A stretch of 64,000 nt of DNA, taken from assembly GCF_051401765.1 (NCBI RefSeq), contig NW_027480422.1, forward strand, positions 24,694,001 through 24,758,000, written 5' to 3'. The notes under the pieces are model-generated. The model made no database searches, was not told the DNA's origin, and saw nothing but the letters and a program-made list of their open reading frames with translations. Positions within the stretch are counted from its first letter, which is position 1. Each line of letters begins with the position of its first letter. The position numbers and the translations under genes are program-made. Below, piece after piece: positions 1-12,685 of this stretch. The DNA is from Calliopsis andreniformis. Its lineage: Eukaryota > Arthropoda > Insecta > Hymenoptera > Andrenidae.

Positions 1-58
1 CATAGAAATGACCAGTACTTTCACACTGGTTGCCGCTTTCCTGTTATACGATGGAAAA

Positions 59-395
59 ACTGTTGCATTTTTATTGTATTTTATGCTTCTAGGGTTGACT
101 TCTAAGTCCCTAGCTATTCGATCTGGCGGAGCAGCGCCCTACAGCGAAGCCTAGGTTGCCCGGTACGTAGAAATGACCTTTACTTTCACACTGTTTGCAA
201 ATATACATTATATACGATGGAAGAGCTGTTGTATTTATATTGTATTTTATGCTTCTGGCGTTGACTTCTTAGGCCCTAACTATTCGATCTGGTCGGACAA
301 TGCCCTAGAGTGAAACCTAGGTTGCCCGGAACGTATAAATGACCATAGCTTTCATACTGGTTGGAATTATTCGTTTTATACGATGGAAAAACTGT
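59..395 (+). repeat. 13-unit-spaced duplication, copy 1
   Basis: Matches 2217-2553 at an offset of exactly 2158 bp (13 x 166). Shared uncommon variants are GCAGCGCCCTACAGCGAA, CCCGGTACGTAGAAAT and AAATATACATTATATACG followed by GGAAGAGCTG. The copies differ by scattered substitutions, so this is an older duplication than blocks B-D. Confidence 0.8.
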
Positions 396-2216
396 TGTAT
401 TTTTCTTTTATTTTATGCTTCTAGCGTTGACTTCTAAGTCCCTAGCTATTCGATCTGGTGAAGCAACGCCCTAGAGTGAAGCCTAGGTTGCCCGGGGCGT
501 AGAAATGACCATCACCTTCACTCTGGTTGCAATTATTCATTTTATACAATGGAAGAACTGTTGTATTTATATTGTTTTTTATAGTTATGGCGTTGACTTC
601 TAAGGCCGTAGCTATTCGATGTGGTGGAGCAACGCCCTAGAGTGAAGCCTAGGTTACCGGGAACATAAAAATGACCAGTACTCTCACACTGGTTGCAGTT
701 ATTCATGTTATACGATGGAAAAACTGTTGCATTTTTATTGTATTTTATTCGTCTGGAGTTGTTTTCTAAGGCCCTAACTATTCGACCTGGTGGACCAACG
801 CCCTAGAGTGAAGCCTAGGTTGCCGGGAACGTAGAAATGACTATAACCTTCATACTGATTGCAATTGTTCGTTTTATACGATGGAAAAATTGTTGTGCTT
901 ATATTGTATGTTATGCCTCTGGCGTTGACTCCTAATGCCGTAGCTATTCGATGTGGTGGAGCAACGCCCTAGCGTGAAGCCTAGGTTGCCCGGAACGTAG
1001 AAATAACCATATTTTTCACACTGTTTGCAATTATTCCTGTTATACGACTGAAAAACTGTTGTATTTATATTGTATTTTATGCTTCTGGCGTTGACTTCTA
1101 AGGCCGCAGCTATTCGATGTGGTGGATCAACGTCCTAGAGTGAAGCCTAGGTTGCCCGGAACGTAGAAATGACCATACCTTTCACACTGATTGCATTTAT
1201 TCCTGTTATACGATGGAAGAACTGTTGTATTTCTATTGTATTTTATGCTTCTGGCGTTGACTTCTTAGGCCCTAACTATTCGATCTGGTGGAGCAACGCC
1301 CTAGGGTGAAGCCTAGGTTGCCCGGAACGTGGAACTGACCATAACTTTCATACTGGTTGCAATTATTCGTTTTATACCGTGGAAAAACTCTTGTATTTAT
1401 ATTGTATTTTATGCGTCTGGAGTTGTTTTCTAAGGCCCTAACTATTCGACCTGGTGGACGAACGCCCTAGAGTGAAGCCTAGGTTGCACGGAACGTAGAA
1501 ATGCCCATTACTTTCACACTGGTTGCAATTATTCGTATTATACGATGGAAAAACTGTTGTATTTATATTGTATTTTATGCTCCTGGTGTAGACCTCTTAG
1601 GCCCTAACTACTCGATCTGGTTGGACAATGCCCCAGAGTGAAGCCTAGGTGGCCCGGAACGTATAAATGACCATAGCTTTCATACTGGTTGCAATTATTC
1701 GTTTTATACGATGGAAAGACTGTTGTATTTTTCTTTTATTTTATGCTTCTAGCGTTGACGTCTAAGTCCCTAGATATTCGATCTGGTGGAGCAACGCCCT
1801 AGAGTGAAGCCTAGGTCGCCCGGGACGTAGAAATGACCAGTACTTGCACACTGGTTGCAGTCATTCATGTTATACGATGGAAAAACTGTTGCATTTTTAT
1901 TGTATTTTATGCTTCTGGCGTTAAATTCTAAGTCGCTAACTATGCGATCTGGTGCAGCAATGCCCTACAGTTAAGCCTAGGTTGCCCGGAACGTAGAAAT
2001 GACCATAACTTTCACACTGGTTGCAATTATTCGTTTTATACAATGGAAAAACTGTTCTATTTATTTTGTATCTTATGCTTCGGGCGTTGACATCTAAGGC
2101 CCTAACTATTCGATCTGGTGAAGCAACGCTCTAGAGTTGAGCCTAGGTTGCCCGGAACGTAGAAATGACCATTGCCTTCACAGTTCTTGCAATTATACAT
2201 TTTATACGATGGAAAA

Positions 2217-2553
2217 ACTGTTGTATTTTTATTGTATTTTATGCTTCTGGGGTTGACTTCTAAGTCCCTAGCTATTCGATCTGGTGGAGCAGCGCCCTAC
2301 AGCGAAACCTAGGTTGCCCGGTACGTAGAAATAACCTTTACTTTCACACTGTTTGCAAATATACATTATATACGATGGAAGAGCTGTTGTATTTATATTG
2401 TATTTTATGCTTCTGGCGTTGACTTCTTAGGCCCTAACTATTCGATCTGGTGGAACAATGCCCTAGGGTGAAGCCTAGGTTGCCCGGAATGTATAAATGA
2501 CCATAGCTTTCACACTGGTTGCAATTATTCGTTTTATACAATGGAAAAACTGT
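2217..2553 (+). repeat. 13-unit-spaced duplication, copy 2
   Basis: Second copy of 59-395, sharing the CGGTACGTAG and GGAAGAGCTG variants. It departs from copy 1 near 2550, where this copy carries ACAATGG in place of ACGATGG. Confidence 0.8.
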
Positions 2554-3277
2554 TCTATTTATTTTGCATTTTATGCTTCGGGCGTTGACTTCTAAGGCCG
2601 TAACTATTCGATCTGGTGGAGCAACGCTCTACAGTGAAGCCTAGGTTGCCCAGAACGTAGAAATGACCATTACCTTCACACTGCTTGCAATTATACATTT
2701 TATGCGATGGAAAAATTGTTGTGCTTATATCTTATGTTATGCCTCTGGCGTTGACTCCTAATGCCGTAGCTATTCGATGTGGTGGAGCAACGCCCTAGCG
2801 TGAAGCCTAGGTTGCACGGAACGTAGAAATAACCATTACTTCCACACTGTTTGCAATTATTCATTTTATACAATGGGAAAACTGTTGTATTTATATTGTA
2901 TTTTATAGTTATGGCGTTGACTTCTAAGGCCGTAGCTTTCGATGTGGTTGAGCAACGCCCTAGAGTGAAGCCTAGGTTGGCCGGAACGTAGAAATGACCA
3001 TTACTTCCACACTGTTTGCAATTATTCATTATATACAGTGCAAAAACTGTTGTATTTATATGGCATTTTATGCTTCTGGCATTGACTTCTAAGGCCCTAA
3101 CTATTCGATGTTTTGGAGAACCGCCCTAGAGTGAAGCCTAGGTTGCCCGGAACCTAGAAATGACCATAGCTTTCACACTGGTTGCAATTATTCCTGTTAT
3201 ACAAGGGAAAAACTGTTGTATTTATTGTGTACTTTATGCTTCTGGCGTTGACTTCTTAGGCCCTAACTATTCGATCT

Positions 3278-4157
3278 GGCAGACCAACGCCCTAGAGTGA
3301 AGCCTAGGTTGCCCGGAACGTGGAAATGACCTTCACGTTCACATTTGTTGAAATTATTCCCGTTATACGATGGAAATCTGTTGTATTTTTATTGTATTTT
3401 ATGTTTCGGGCGTTGACTTCTAAGGCCCTAGCTATTCGATCTGGTGGAGCACTGCGTTTTAGTGAAGGCTAGGCTGCCCGGAACGTAGGAATGACCTTTA
3501 CTTTCACACTGCTTCCAAATATACGTCATATACGATGGACAAGCTGTTGTATCTATTTTGAATTTTATGCTTCTGGCATTGACTTCTAAGTCTCTAACTA
3601 TTCGATGTGGTGGAGCAACGCCCTAGGGTGAGGCCTAGGTTGCCCGGAACGTATAAATGACCATAGCATTCACACTGGTTGCATTTACTCCTGTTATACA
3701 AGGGAAAAACGGTTGTACTTATATTGTATTTTATGCTTCTTGCGTTGACTTCTTAGGCCCTAACTATTCGATCTGGTGGAGCAACGCCCTAGAGTGAAGC
3801 CTAGGTTGCCCGGAATGTAGAAATGACAATCACTTTCACACTGGTTGCAATTATTCTTGTTATACGATGGAAAAACTGCTGTATTGATTCTGTATTTTAT
3901 GCCTCCGGCGTTGACTCCTAAGGCCGCAGCTATTCGATGTGGTGGAGCAACGACCTAGAGTGAAGCCTAGGTTGCCCGGAACGCAGAAAAGACCATGCCT
4001 TTCACACTGGTTGCAATGATTCCTGTTATACGATGGAAAAACTGTTGTATTTATATTATATTTTATGCTTCAGGCGTTGACTTCTAAGGCACTAGTTATT
4101 CGATGTGGTGGAGCAACGCCCTAGAGTGAAGCCTAGGTTGCCCGGAAAGTAGAAATG
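3278..4157 (+). repeat. 9/8-unit segmental duplication, copy 1
   Basis: Begins at GGCAGACCAACGCCC and contains, in order, the GGAAATCTG unit, the AAATATACGTCATATACG unit, a CTTCTTGCGTTGAC unit, a GCTGTATTGATTCTG unit and an AACGCAGAAAAGACC unit. The same order recurs at 4771-5483, first at offset 1493 and then at 1327, so copy 2 has lost one unit. This order also reappears in block C from about 27830, so it is an ancestral module. Confidence 0.82.
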
Positions 4158-4770
4158 ACCATAACTTTCACACTGGTTGCAATTATTCTTGTTATACGAT
4201 GGAAAAACTGTTGTATTTATTTTGTATTTTATGCCTCTGGCGTTGACACCTAAGGCCGTAGCTATTCGATGTGGTGGAGCAACGCCCTAGAGTGAAGCTT
4301 AGGTTGCCCGTAGCGTAGAAAGGACCATGTCTTTGACACTGGTTGCAATTATTCCTGTTATACGATAGAAAAAGTGTTGTATTTATATTGTATTTTATGC
4401 TTCTGGCGTTGACTTCTAAGGCCGCAGCTATTCGATGTGGTGGAGCAACGCCCTAGAGTGAAGCCTAGGTTGCCCGGAACGTAGAAATGACCATACCATT
4501 CACACTGGTTGCAATTATTCCTGTAATACGATGGAAAAGCTGTTGTATTTGTATTGTATTTTATGCTTCTGGCGTAGACTTCTTAGGCCCTAACTATTCG
4601 ATGTGGTGGAGCAACGACCTAGAGTGAAGCCTAGGTTGCCCGGCACGTAGAAATGACCATATCTTTCACACTGGTTGAAATTACTCCTGTTATACGATTA
4701 AAAAACTGTTGTATTTATATTGTATTTTATGCTTCTGGCGTTGACTTCTTAGGCCCTCACTATTGGATCT

Positions 4771-5483
4771 GGCAGACCAACGCCCTAGAGTGAAGCCTAG
4801 GTTGCCCGGATCGTGGAAATGACCTTCACGTTCACATTTGTTGAAATTATTCCCGTTATACGATGGAAATCTGTTGTATTTTTATTGTATTTTATGTTTC
4901 GGGCGTTGACTTCTAAGGCCCTAGCTATTCGATCTGGTGGAGCACTGCCTTTTAGTGAAGGCTAGGCTGCCCGGAACGTAGAAATGACCTTTGCTTTCAC
5001 ACTGCTTCCAAATATACGTCATATACGACGGACAAGCTGTTGTATCTATTTTGAATTTTATGCTTCTTGCGTTGAATTCATAGGCCCTAACTATTCGATC
5101 TGGTGGAGCAACGACCTAGAGTGAAGCCTAGGTTGCCCGGAATGTAGAAATGACAATCACTTTCACACTGGTTGCAATTATTCTTGTTATACGATGGAAA
5201 AACTGCTGTATTGATTCTGTATTTTATGCCTCTGGCGTTGACTCCTAAGGCCGCAGCTATTCGATGTGGTGGAGCAACGACCTAGAGTGAAGCCTAGGTT
5301 GCCCGGAACGCAGAAAAGACCATGCCTTTCACACTGGTTGCAATGATTCCTGTTATACGATGGAAAAACTGTTGTATTTATATTATATTTTATGCTTCAG
5401 GCGTTGACTTCTAAGGCAGTAGCTATTCGATGTGGTGGAGCAACGCCCTAGAGTGAAGCGTAGGTTGCCCGGAAAGTAGAAAT
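4771..5483 (+). repeat. 9/8-unit segmental duplication, copy 2
   Basis: Copy of 3278-4157 lacking one monomer. The missing unit is marked by a hybrid monomer near 5040-5100, in which the GGACAAGCTG left part runs into a CTTCTTGCGTTGA right part. In copy 1 these lie in separate neighbouring units. Confidence 0.8.
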
Positions 5484-6219
5484 GACCATCACTTCCACAC
5501 TGTTTGCAATTATTCATTTTATACAATGGAAAAACTGTTGTATTTATATTGTTTTTTATAGTTATGGCGTTGACTTCAGGGGCCGTAGCTATTCGATGTG
5601 GTGGAGCAATGCCCTAGAGTGAAGCCTAGAATGCCCGCAACGTAGAAATGACCATATCTTTCACACTGTTTGCAATTATTCCTGTTATACGATTGAAAAA
5701 CTCTTGTATTTATATTATATTTTATGCTCCTGGCGTTGACTTCTAAGGTCCTAACTATTCGATCTGGTGGAGCAATGCCCTAGAGTGAAGCCTAGGTTGC
5801 CCGGAATGTACAAATGACCATCACTTTCACACTGGTTGCAATTATTCTTGTTATACGATGGAAAAACTGTTGTATTTATTTTGTATTTTATGCCTCTGGC
5901 CTTGACTCCTAAGGCCGTAGCTATTCGATGTGGTGGAACAACGACATAGAGTGAAGCCTATGTTTCCCGGAACGTAGAAATGACCATACCTTTCACACTG
6001 GTTGCAATTATTTCTGTTATACAAGGGAAAAACTGTTGTATTTATGTTGTATTTTATGCTTCTGGCGTTGACTTCCTGGGCCCTAACTATTCTATCTGGA
6101 GGAGCAACGCCCTAGAGTGAAGCCTAGGTTGCCCGGAATGCAGAAATGACTATCACTTTCACACTGGTGGCAATTATTCCTGTTATACGATGGAAAAACT
6201 TTTGTATTTATATTGTATT

Positions 6220-7320
6220 TTATGCTTCTGGCGTTGACTTCTAAGGCCCTGGCTATTCGATCTAGTGCAGCAACGCCCTAGGGTGAAGCCTAGGTTGCCC
6301 GGAACGTAGAAATGACAATCACCTTCACTCTGGTTGCAATTATTCCTGTTATACGATGGAAAAACTGTTGTATCCTTATTGTATTTTATGCTTCAGTCGT
6401 TGACTTCTTAGGCCATAACTATTGGATCTGGTAGACCAACGCCCTAGAGTGAAGCCTAGGTTGCCCGGAACGTGGAAGTGACCTTCACGTTCACATTTGT
6501 TGAAATTATTCCCGTTATACGATGGAAATCTGTTGTATTTTTATTGTATTTTATGTTTCGGGCGTTCGCTTCTAAGGCCCTAGCTATTCGATCTGGTGGA
6601 GCAACTCCCTTGAGCGAAGCCTAGGTTGCCCGGAACGTAGAAATGACCTGTACTTTTACACTGGTTGCAACTATTCCTGTTATACGATGGAAAAACTGTT
6701 GTACTTATGTTGCATTTTATGCCTGTGGCGTCGAATTCTAAGTCTAACTATTCGATCTAGTGGAGCAACGCCCTAGAGTGAAGCCTAGGTTGCCCGGAAC
6801 GTCGAAATGACCGTTACTTTCACACTGTTTGCAAATATACATTATATACGATGGAAAAGCTGTTGTATTTATATTGTATTTTATGCTTCTGGCGTTGACT
6901 TCTTAGGCCCTAACTATTTGATCTGGTGGAGCACTGCCTTGTAGTGAAGCCTAGGCTGCCCGGAACGTAGAAATGACCTTTACTTTCAAACTGCTTCCAA
7001 ATATACATCATATACGATGGACAAGCTGTTGTATCTATTTTGTATTTTATGCTTCTGGCATTGACTTCAAGGCCCTAACTATTCGATGTGGTGGAGCAAC
7101 GCCCTAGAGTGAAGCCTAGGTTGCCCGGAACGTAGAAATGACCATATCTTTCACACTGTTTGCAATTATTCCTGTTATACGATTGAAAAACTGTTGTATT
7201 TATATTGTATTTTATGCTTCTGCCGTTGACTTCTAAGGTCCTAACTATTGGATCTGTTGGAGCAACGCCCTAGGGTGAAGCCTAGGTTGCCCGGAACGTA
7301 GAAATGACCATAACTTTCAC
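6220..7320 (+). repeat. 10-unit repeat, copy 1
   Basis: Matches 7876-8976 at offset 1656 (10 x 166 minus 4). The minus 4 is a signature of three short units inside: GGAAATCTG near 6525 (-1), AAGTCTAACT near 6740 (-2) and ACTTCAAGGCC near 7065 (-1). A third copy lies at 12686-13786. This copy ends where 7320 onward turns to GTTTGCGATTATTC. Confidence 0.87.
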
Positions 7321-7875
7321 ACTGTTTGCGATTATTCATTTTCTACGATGGTAAAACTGTTGTACATATATCGTATTTTATGCTTCTGGCGTTGACTTCT
7401 TAGGTTCTAACTATTCGATCAGGTGGAGCAACGCCCTAGGGTGAAGCCTAGGTTGCCCGGAACGTAGAAATGACCATAACTTTTATACTGGTTGCAATTA
7501 TTCGTTTTATACGATGGAATAACTGTTGTATTTATATTATATTTTATGCTTCAGGCGTTGACTTCTAAGGCCGTAGCTATTCGATGTGGTGGTGCAACGC
7601 CCTAGAGTGAAGCCTAGGTTGCCCGGAACGTAGAAATGACAATCACCTTCACTCTGGTTGCAATTATTCCTGTTATGCGATGGAAAAACTGTTGTATTTA
7701 TTTTGTATTTTATGCCTCTGGCGTTGACTCCTAAGGCCGTAGCTATTCGATGTGGTGGAGCAACGACCGAGAGTGAAGCCTATGTTGCCCGGAACGTAGA
7801 AATGACCATAGCTTTCACACTGGTTGTAATTATTCCTGTTATACGATGGAATAACTGCTCTATCTTTATTTTATT
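7321..7875 (+). repeat. Linking monomers between 10-unit copies
   Basis: About three ordinary units joining copies 1 and 2 of the 10-unit repeat, including one with TTCTACGATGGTAAAAC and one with TTATGCGATGG. The latter marks the left edge of block A. No other feature is seen. Confidence 0.75.
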
Positions 7876-8976
7876 TTATGCTTCTGGCGTTGACTTCTAA
7901 GGCCCTAGCTAGTCGATCTAGTGGAGCGACGCCCTAGGGTGAAGCCTAGGTTGCCCGGAACGTAGAAATGACAATCACCTTCACTCTGGTTGCAATTATT
8001 CCTGTTATACGATGGAAAAGCTGTTGTATACTTATTGTATTTTATGCTTCTGTCGTTGACTTCTTAGGCCCTAACTATTGGATCTGGTAGACCAACGCCC
8101 TAGAGTGAAGCCTAGGTTGCCTGGAACGTGGAAATGACCTTCACGTTCACATTTGTTGAAATTATTCCCGTTATACGATGGAAATCTGTTGTATTTTTAT
8201 TGTATTTTATGTTTCGGGCGTTGACTTCTAAGGCCCTAGCTATTCGACCTGGTGGAGCAACTCCCTTGAGCGAAGCCTAGGTTGCCCGGAACGTAGAAAT
8301 GACCTGTACTTTTACACTGGTTGCAACTATTCCTGTTATACGATGGAAAAACTGTTGTACTTATGTTGCATTTTATGCTTGTGGCGTCGAATTCTAAGTC
8401 TAACTATTCGATCTGGTGGAGCAACGCCCTAGAGTGAAGCCTAGGTTGCCCGGAACGTCGAAATGACCGTTACTTTCACACTGTTTGCAAATATACATTA
8501 TATACGATGGAAAAGCTGTTGTATTTATATTGTATTTTATGCTTCTGGCGTTGACTTCTTAGGCCCTAACTATTTGATCTGGTGGAGCACTGCCTTGTAG
8601 TGAAGCCTAGGCTGCCCGGAACGTAGAAATGACCTTTACTTTCACACTGCTTCCAAATATACATAATATACGATGGACAAGCTGTTGTATCTATTTTGTA
8701 TTTTATGCTTCTGGCATTGACTTCAAGGCCCTAACTATTCGATGTGGTGGAGCAACGCCCTAGAGTGAAGCCTAGGTTGCCCGGAACGTAGAAATGACCA
8801 TATCTTTCACACTGTTTGCAATTATTCCTGTTATACGATTGAAAAACTGTTGTATTTATATTGTATTTTATGCTTCTGCCGTTGACTTCTAAGGTCCTAA
8901 CTATTGGATCTGTTGGAGCAACGCCCTAGGGTGAAGCCTAGGTTGCCCGGAACGTAGAAATGACCATAACTTTCAC
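7876..8976 (+). repeat. 10-unit repeat, copy 2 (inside A1)
   Basis: Copy of 6220-7320 at offset 1656, and parent or sister of 12686-13786 at offset 4810. It carries the same three short units, near 8170, 8396 and 8725. Confidence 0.88.
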
Positions 8977-9439
8977 ACTGGTTGCAATTATTCTTGTTAT
9001 ACGATGGAAAAACTGTTGTATTTATTTTGTATTTTATGCCTCTGGCGTTGACTCCTAAGGCCGCAGCTATTCGATGTGGTCGAGCAACGCCCTAGAGTGA
9101 AGCTTAGGTTGCCCGGAGCGTAGAAATGACCATGTCCTTCACACTGGTTGCAATTATTCCTGTTATACGATTGAAAAACTGTTGTATTTATATTGTATTT
9201 TATGCTTCTGCCGTTGACTTCTAAGGTCCTAACTATTGGATATGTTGGATCGACGCCCTAGGGTGAAGCCTAGGTTGCCAGGAACGTAGAAATGACCATA
9301 ACTTTCACACTGGTTGCAATTATTCTTGTTATACGATGGAAAAACTGTTGTATTTATTTTGTATTTTATGCCTCTGGCGTTGACTCCTAAGGCCGTAGCT
9401 ATTCGATGTGGTGGAGCAACGCCCTAGAGTGAAGCCTAG

Positions 9440-10435
9440 GTTGCCCGGAACGTAGAAATGACCATACCTTTCACACTGGTTGCAATTATTCCTGTAATAC
9501 GATGGAAATGCTGTTGTATTTGTATTGTATTTTATGCTTCTGGCGTAGACTTCTTAGGCCCAAACTATTCGATCTGGTGGAACGACGCCCTAGCGTGAAG
9601 CCTAGGTTGCCCGTATCGTAGAAATGACCATATATTTGACACTGGTTGGAATTATTCCTGTTATACAAGGGAAAAACTGTTGTATTTATATTGTATTTTA
9701 TGCTCCTGGCGTTGACTTCTTAGGCCCTAACTATTCCATCTAGTGGAGCAACGCCCTAGAGTCAAGCCTAGGTTGCCCGGAATGCAGAAATGACTATCAC
9801 TTTCACACTGGTGGCAATTATTCCTGTTATACGATGGAAAAACTTTTGTATTTATATTGTATTTTATGCTTCTGGCGTTGACTTCTAAGGTCCTAGCTAT
9901 TGGATCTGGTGGAGCAACGCCCTAGAGTTAAGCCTAGGTTGCACGGAACGTAGAAATGACCATATCATTCACACTGCTTGCAATTATGCCCGTTATCCGA
10001 TGGTAAAACTGTTGTATATTTATTGTATTTTATGCGCCTGGAGTTGTATTCTAAGGCCCCAACTATTCGACCTGGTGGAGCAACGGCCTAGAGTGAAGTC
10101 TAGGTTGCACGGAACGTCGAAATGCCCATTTCTTTCACACTGATTGTAATTATTCCAGTTATACGATGGAATAACTGCTCTATTTTTATTTTATTTTATG
10201 CTTCTGGCGTTGACTTCTAAGGCCCTAGCTATTCGATCTAGTGGAGCAACGCCCTAGGGTGAAGCCTATGTTTCCCGGAATGTACAAATGACCATCACTT
10301 TCACACTGGTTGCAATTATTCTTGTTATACGATGGAAAAACTGTTGTATTTATTTTGTATTTTATGACTCTGGCCTTGACTCCTAAGGCCGTAGCTATTC
10401 GATGTGGTGGAGCAACGCCCTAGAGTGAAGCCTAG
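9440..10435 (+). repeat. 6-unit repeat of block A, first copy
   Basis: A 996-bp (6 x 166) unit repeated directly at 10436. Its units in order carry: GTAATACGATGGAAATGC with GGCGTAGACTTC; CCCGTATCGTAG with TACAAGGG; AATGCAGAAATGACTATC with GGTGGCAATT; GCGCCTGGAGTTG; ATTCCAGTTATACG with ATAACTGCTC; and a TTTTGTATTTTATGACTCTGG unit. Confidence 0.88.
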
Positions 10436-11431
10436 GTTGCCCGGAACGTAGAAATGACCATACCTTTCACACTGGTTGCAATTATTCCTGTAATACGATG
10501 GAAATGCTGTTGTATTTGTATTGTATTTTATGCTTCTGGCGTAGACTTCTTAGGCCCAAACTATTCGATCTGGTGGAACGACGCCCTAGCGTGAAGCCTA
10601 GGTTGCCCGTATCGTAGAAATGACCATATATTTGACACTGGTTGGAATTATTCCTGTTATACAAGGGAAAAACTGTTGTATTTATATTGTATTTTATGCT
10701 CCTGGCGTTGACTTCTTAGGCCCTAACTATTCCATCTAGTGGAGCAACGCCCTAGAGTCAAGCCTAGGTTGCCCGGAATGCAGAAATGACTATCACTTTC
10801 ACACTGGTGGCAATTATTCCTGTTATACGACGGAAAAACTTTTGTATTTATATTGTATTTTATGCTTCTGGCGTTGACTTCTAAGGTCCTAGCCATTGGA
10901 TCTGGTGGAGCAACGCCCTAGAGTTAAGCCTAGGTTGCCCGGCACGTAGAAATGACCATATCTTTCACACTGGTTGCAATTATGCCAGTTATACGATGGT
11001 AAAACTGTTGTATAATTATTGTATTTTATGCGCCTGGAGTTGTTTTCTAAGGCCCCAACTATTCGACCTGGTGGAGCAACGGCCTAGAGTGAAGTCTAGG
11101 TTGCACGGAACGTAGAAATGCCCATTCCTTTCACACTGATTGTAATTATTCCAGTTATACGATGGAATAACTGCTCTATTTTTATTTTATTTTATGCTCC
11201 TGGCGTTGACTTCTAAGGCCCTGGCTATTCGATCTAGTGGAGCAACGTAATAGGGTGAAGCCTAGGTTGCCCGGAACGTAGAAATGACCGTTACTTTCAC
11301 ACTGTTTGCAAATATACATTATATACGATGGAAAAGCTGTTGTATTTATATTGTATTTTATGCTTCTCGCGTAGACTTCTTATGCCCTAACTATTCGATC
11401 TGGTGGAGCAACGCCCTAGAGTGAAGCCTAG
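10436..11431 (+). repeat. 6-unit repeat of block A, second copy
   Basis: Tandem copy of 9440-10435 at offset 996. Near its end it carries GCAACGTAATAGGGTG where the first copy has GCAACGCCCTAGGGTG. After about 11280 it switches to an AAATATACATTATATACG unit, so its last unit is not homologous to that of the first copy. Confidence 0.85.
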
Positions 11432-12485
11432 GTTGCCCGGAATGTACAAATGACCATCACTTTCACACTGGTTGCAATTATTCTTGTTATACGATGGAAA
11501 AACTATTGTATTTATTTTGTATTTTATGCCTCTGGCCTTGACTCCTAAGGCCGTAGCTATTCGATGTGGTGGAGCAACGACCTAGAGTGAAGCCTATGTT
11601 TCCCGGAACGTAGAAATGACCATACCTTTCATACTGGTTGCAATTATTTCTGTTATACAAGGGAAAAACTGTTGTATTTATGTTGTATTTTATGCTTCTG
11701 GCGTTGACTTCCTGGGACCTAACTATTCTATCTGGAGGAGCAACGCCCTAGAGTGAAGCCTAGGTTGCCCGGAACGTAGAAATAACCATAGCTTTCACAC
11801 TGGTTGCATTTACTCCTGTTATACAAGGGAAAAACTGTTGTACTTATATTGTATTTTATGCTTCTTGCGTTGACTTCTTAGGCCCTAACTATGCGATCTT
11901 GTGGAGCAACGCCCTAGAGTGAAGCCTAGGTTGCCCGGAATGTAGAAATGACCATCACTTTCACACTGGTTGCAATTACTCTTGTTATACGATGGAAAAA
12001 CTGTTGTATTTATTTTGTATTTTATGACTCTGGCCTTGACTCCTAAGGCCGTAGCTATTCGATGTGGTGGAGCAACGACCTAGAGTGAAGCCTATGTTTC
12101 CCGGAACGTAGAAATGACCATACCTTTTACACTGGTTGCAATTATTTCTGTTATACAAGGGAAAAACTGTTGTATTTATGTTGTATTTTATGCTTCTGGC
12201 GTTGACTTCCTGGGCCCTAACTATACTATCTGGAGGAGCAACGCCCTAGAGTGAAGCCTAGGTTGCACGGAACGTAGAAATGCCCATTCCTTTCACACTG
12301 ATTGTAATTATTCCAGTTATACGATGGAATAACTGCTCTATTTTTATTTTATTTTATGCTCCTGGCGTTGACTTCTAAGGCCCTGGCTATTCGATCTAGT
12401 GGAGCAACGTAATAGGGTGAAGCCTAGGTTGCCCGGAACGTAGAAATGACCATAGCTTTCACACTGGTTGCAATTATTCTTGTTA
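11408..12485 (+). repeat. Linking monomers between A1 and A2
   Basis: About 6.5 units holding a 3-unit motif seen twice: TTTATTTTGTATTTTATG with GGCCTTGACTCC, then TATACAAGGG with CTTCCTGGG (about 11490-11750 and 11990-12250). A unit with GCAACGTAATAGGGTG (12408) ends it. No gene is present. Confidence 0.75.
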
Positions 12486-12685
12486 TGCGATGGAAAAACT
12501 GTTGTATTTATTTTGTATTTTATGCCTCTGGCGTTGACTCCTAAGGCCGTAGCTATTCGATGTGGTGGAGCAACGACCGAGAGTGAAGCCTATGTTGCCC
12601 GGAACGTAGAAATGACCATAGCTTTCACACTGGTTGTAATTATTCCTGTTATACGATGGAATAACTGCTCTATCTTTATTTTATT

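Larger units (their letters stand above)
1..6219 (+). repeat. Left zone of diverged monomers
   Basis: About 37 units in which neighbours differ at many positions and no long HOR repeats in tandem. Variants include GGAGTTGTTTTC (about 750 and 1430), TATAGTTATGGCG (about 580, 2906 and 5564), AAATATACATTATATACG (about 195 and 2353) and TTTTTCTTTTATT (about 400 and 1728). Two segmental duplications lie inside and are listed separately. No gene is visible. Confidence 0.85.
7676..11407 (+). repeat. Block A, copy A1
   Basis: Matches 12486-15885. From 7676 to about 9110 the offset is 4810 (29 units minus 4); from about 9440 to 11407 it is 4478 (27 units minus 4). A1 therefore carries two extra units at about 9110-9440. 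It contains copy 2 of the 10-unit repeat followed by two copies of a 6-unit repeat. Differences from A2 are otherwise scattered single bases. Confidence 0.9.
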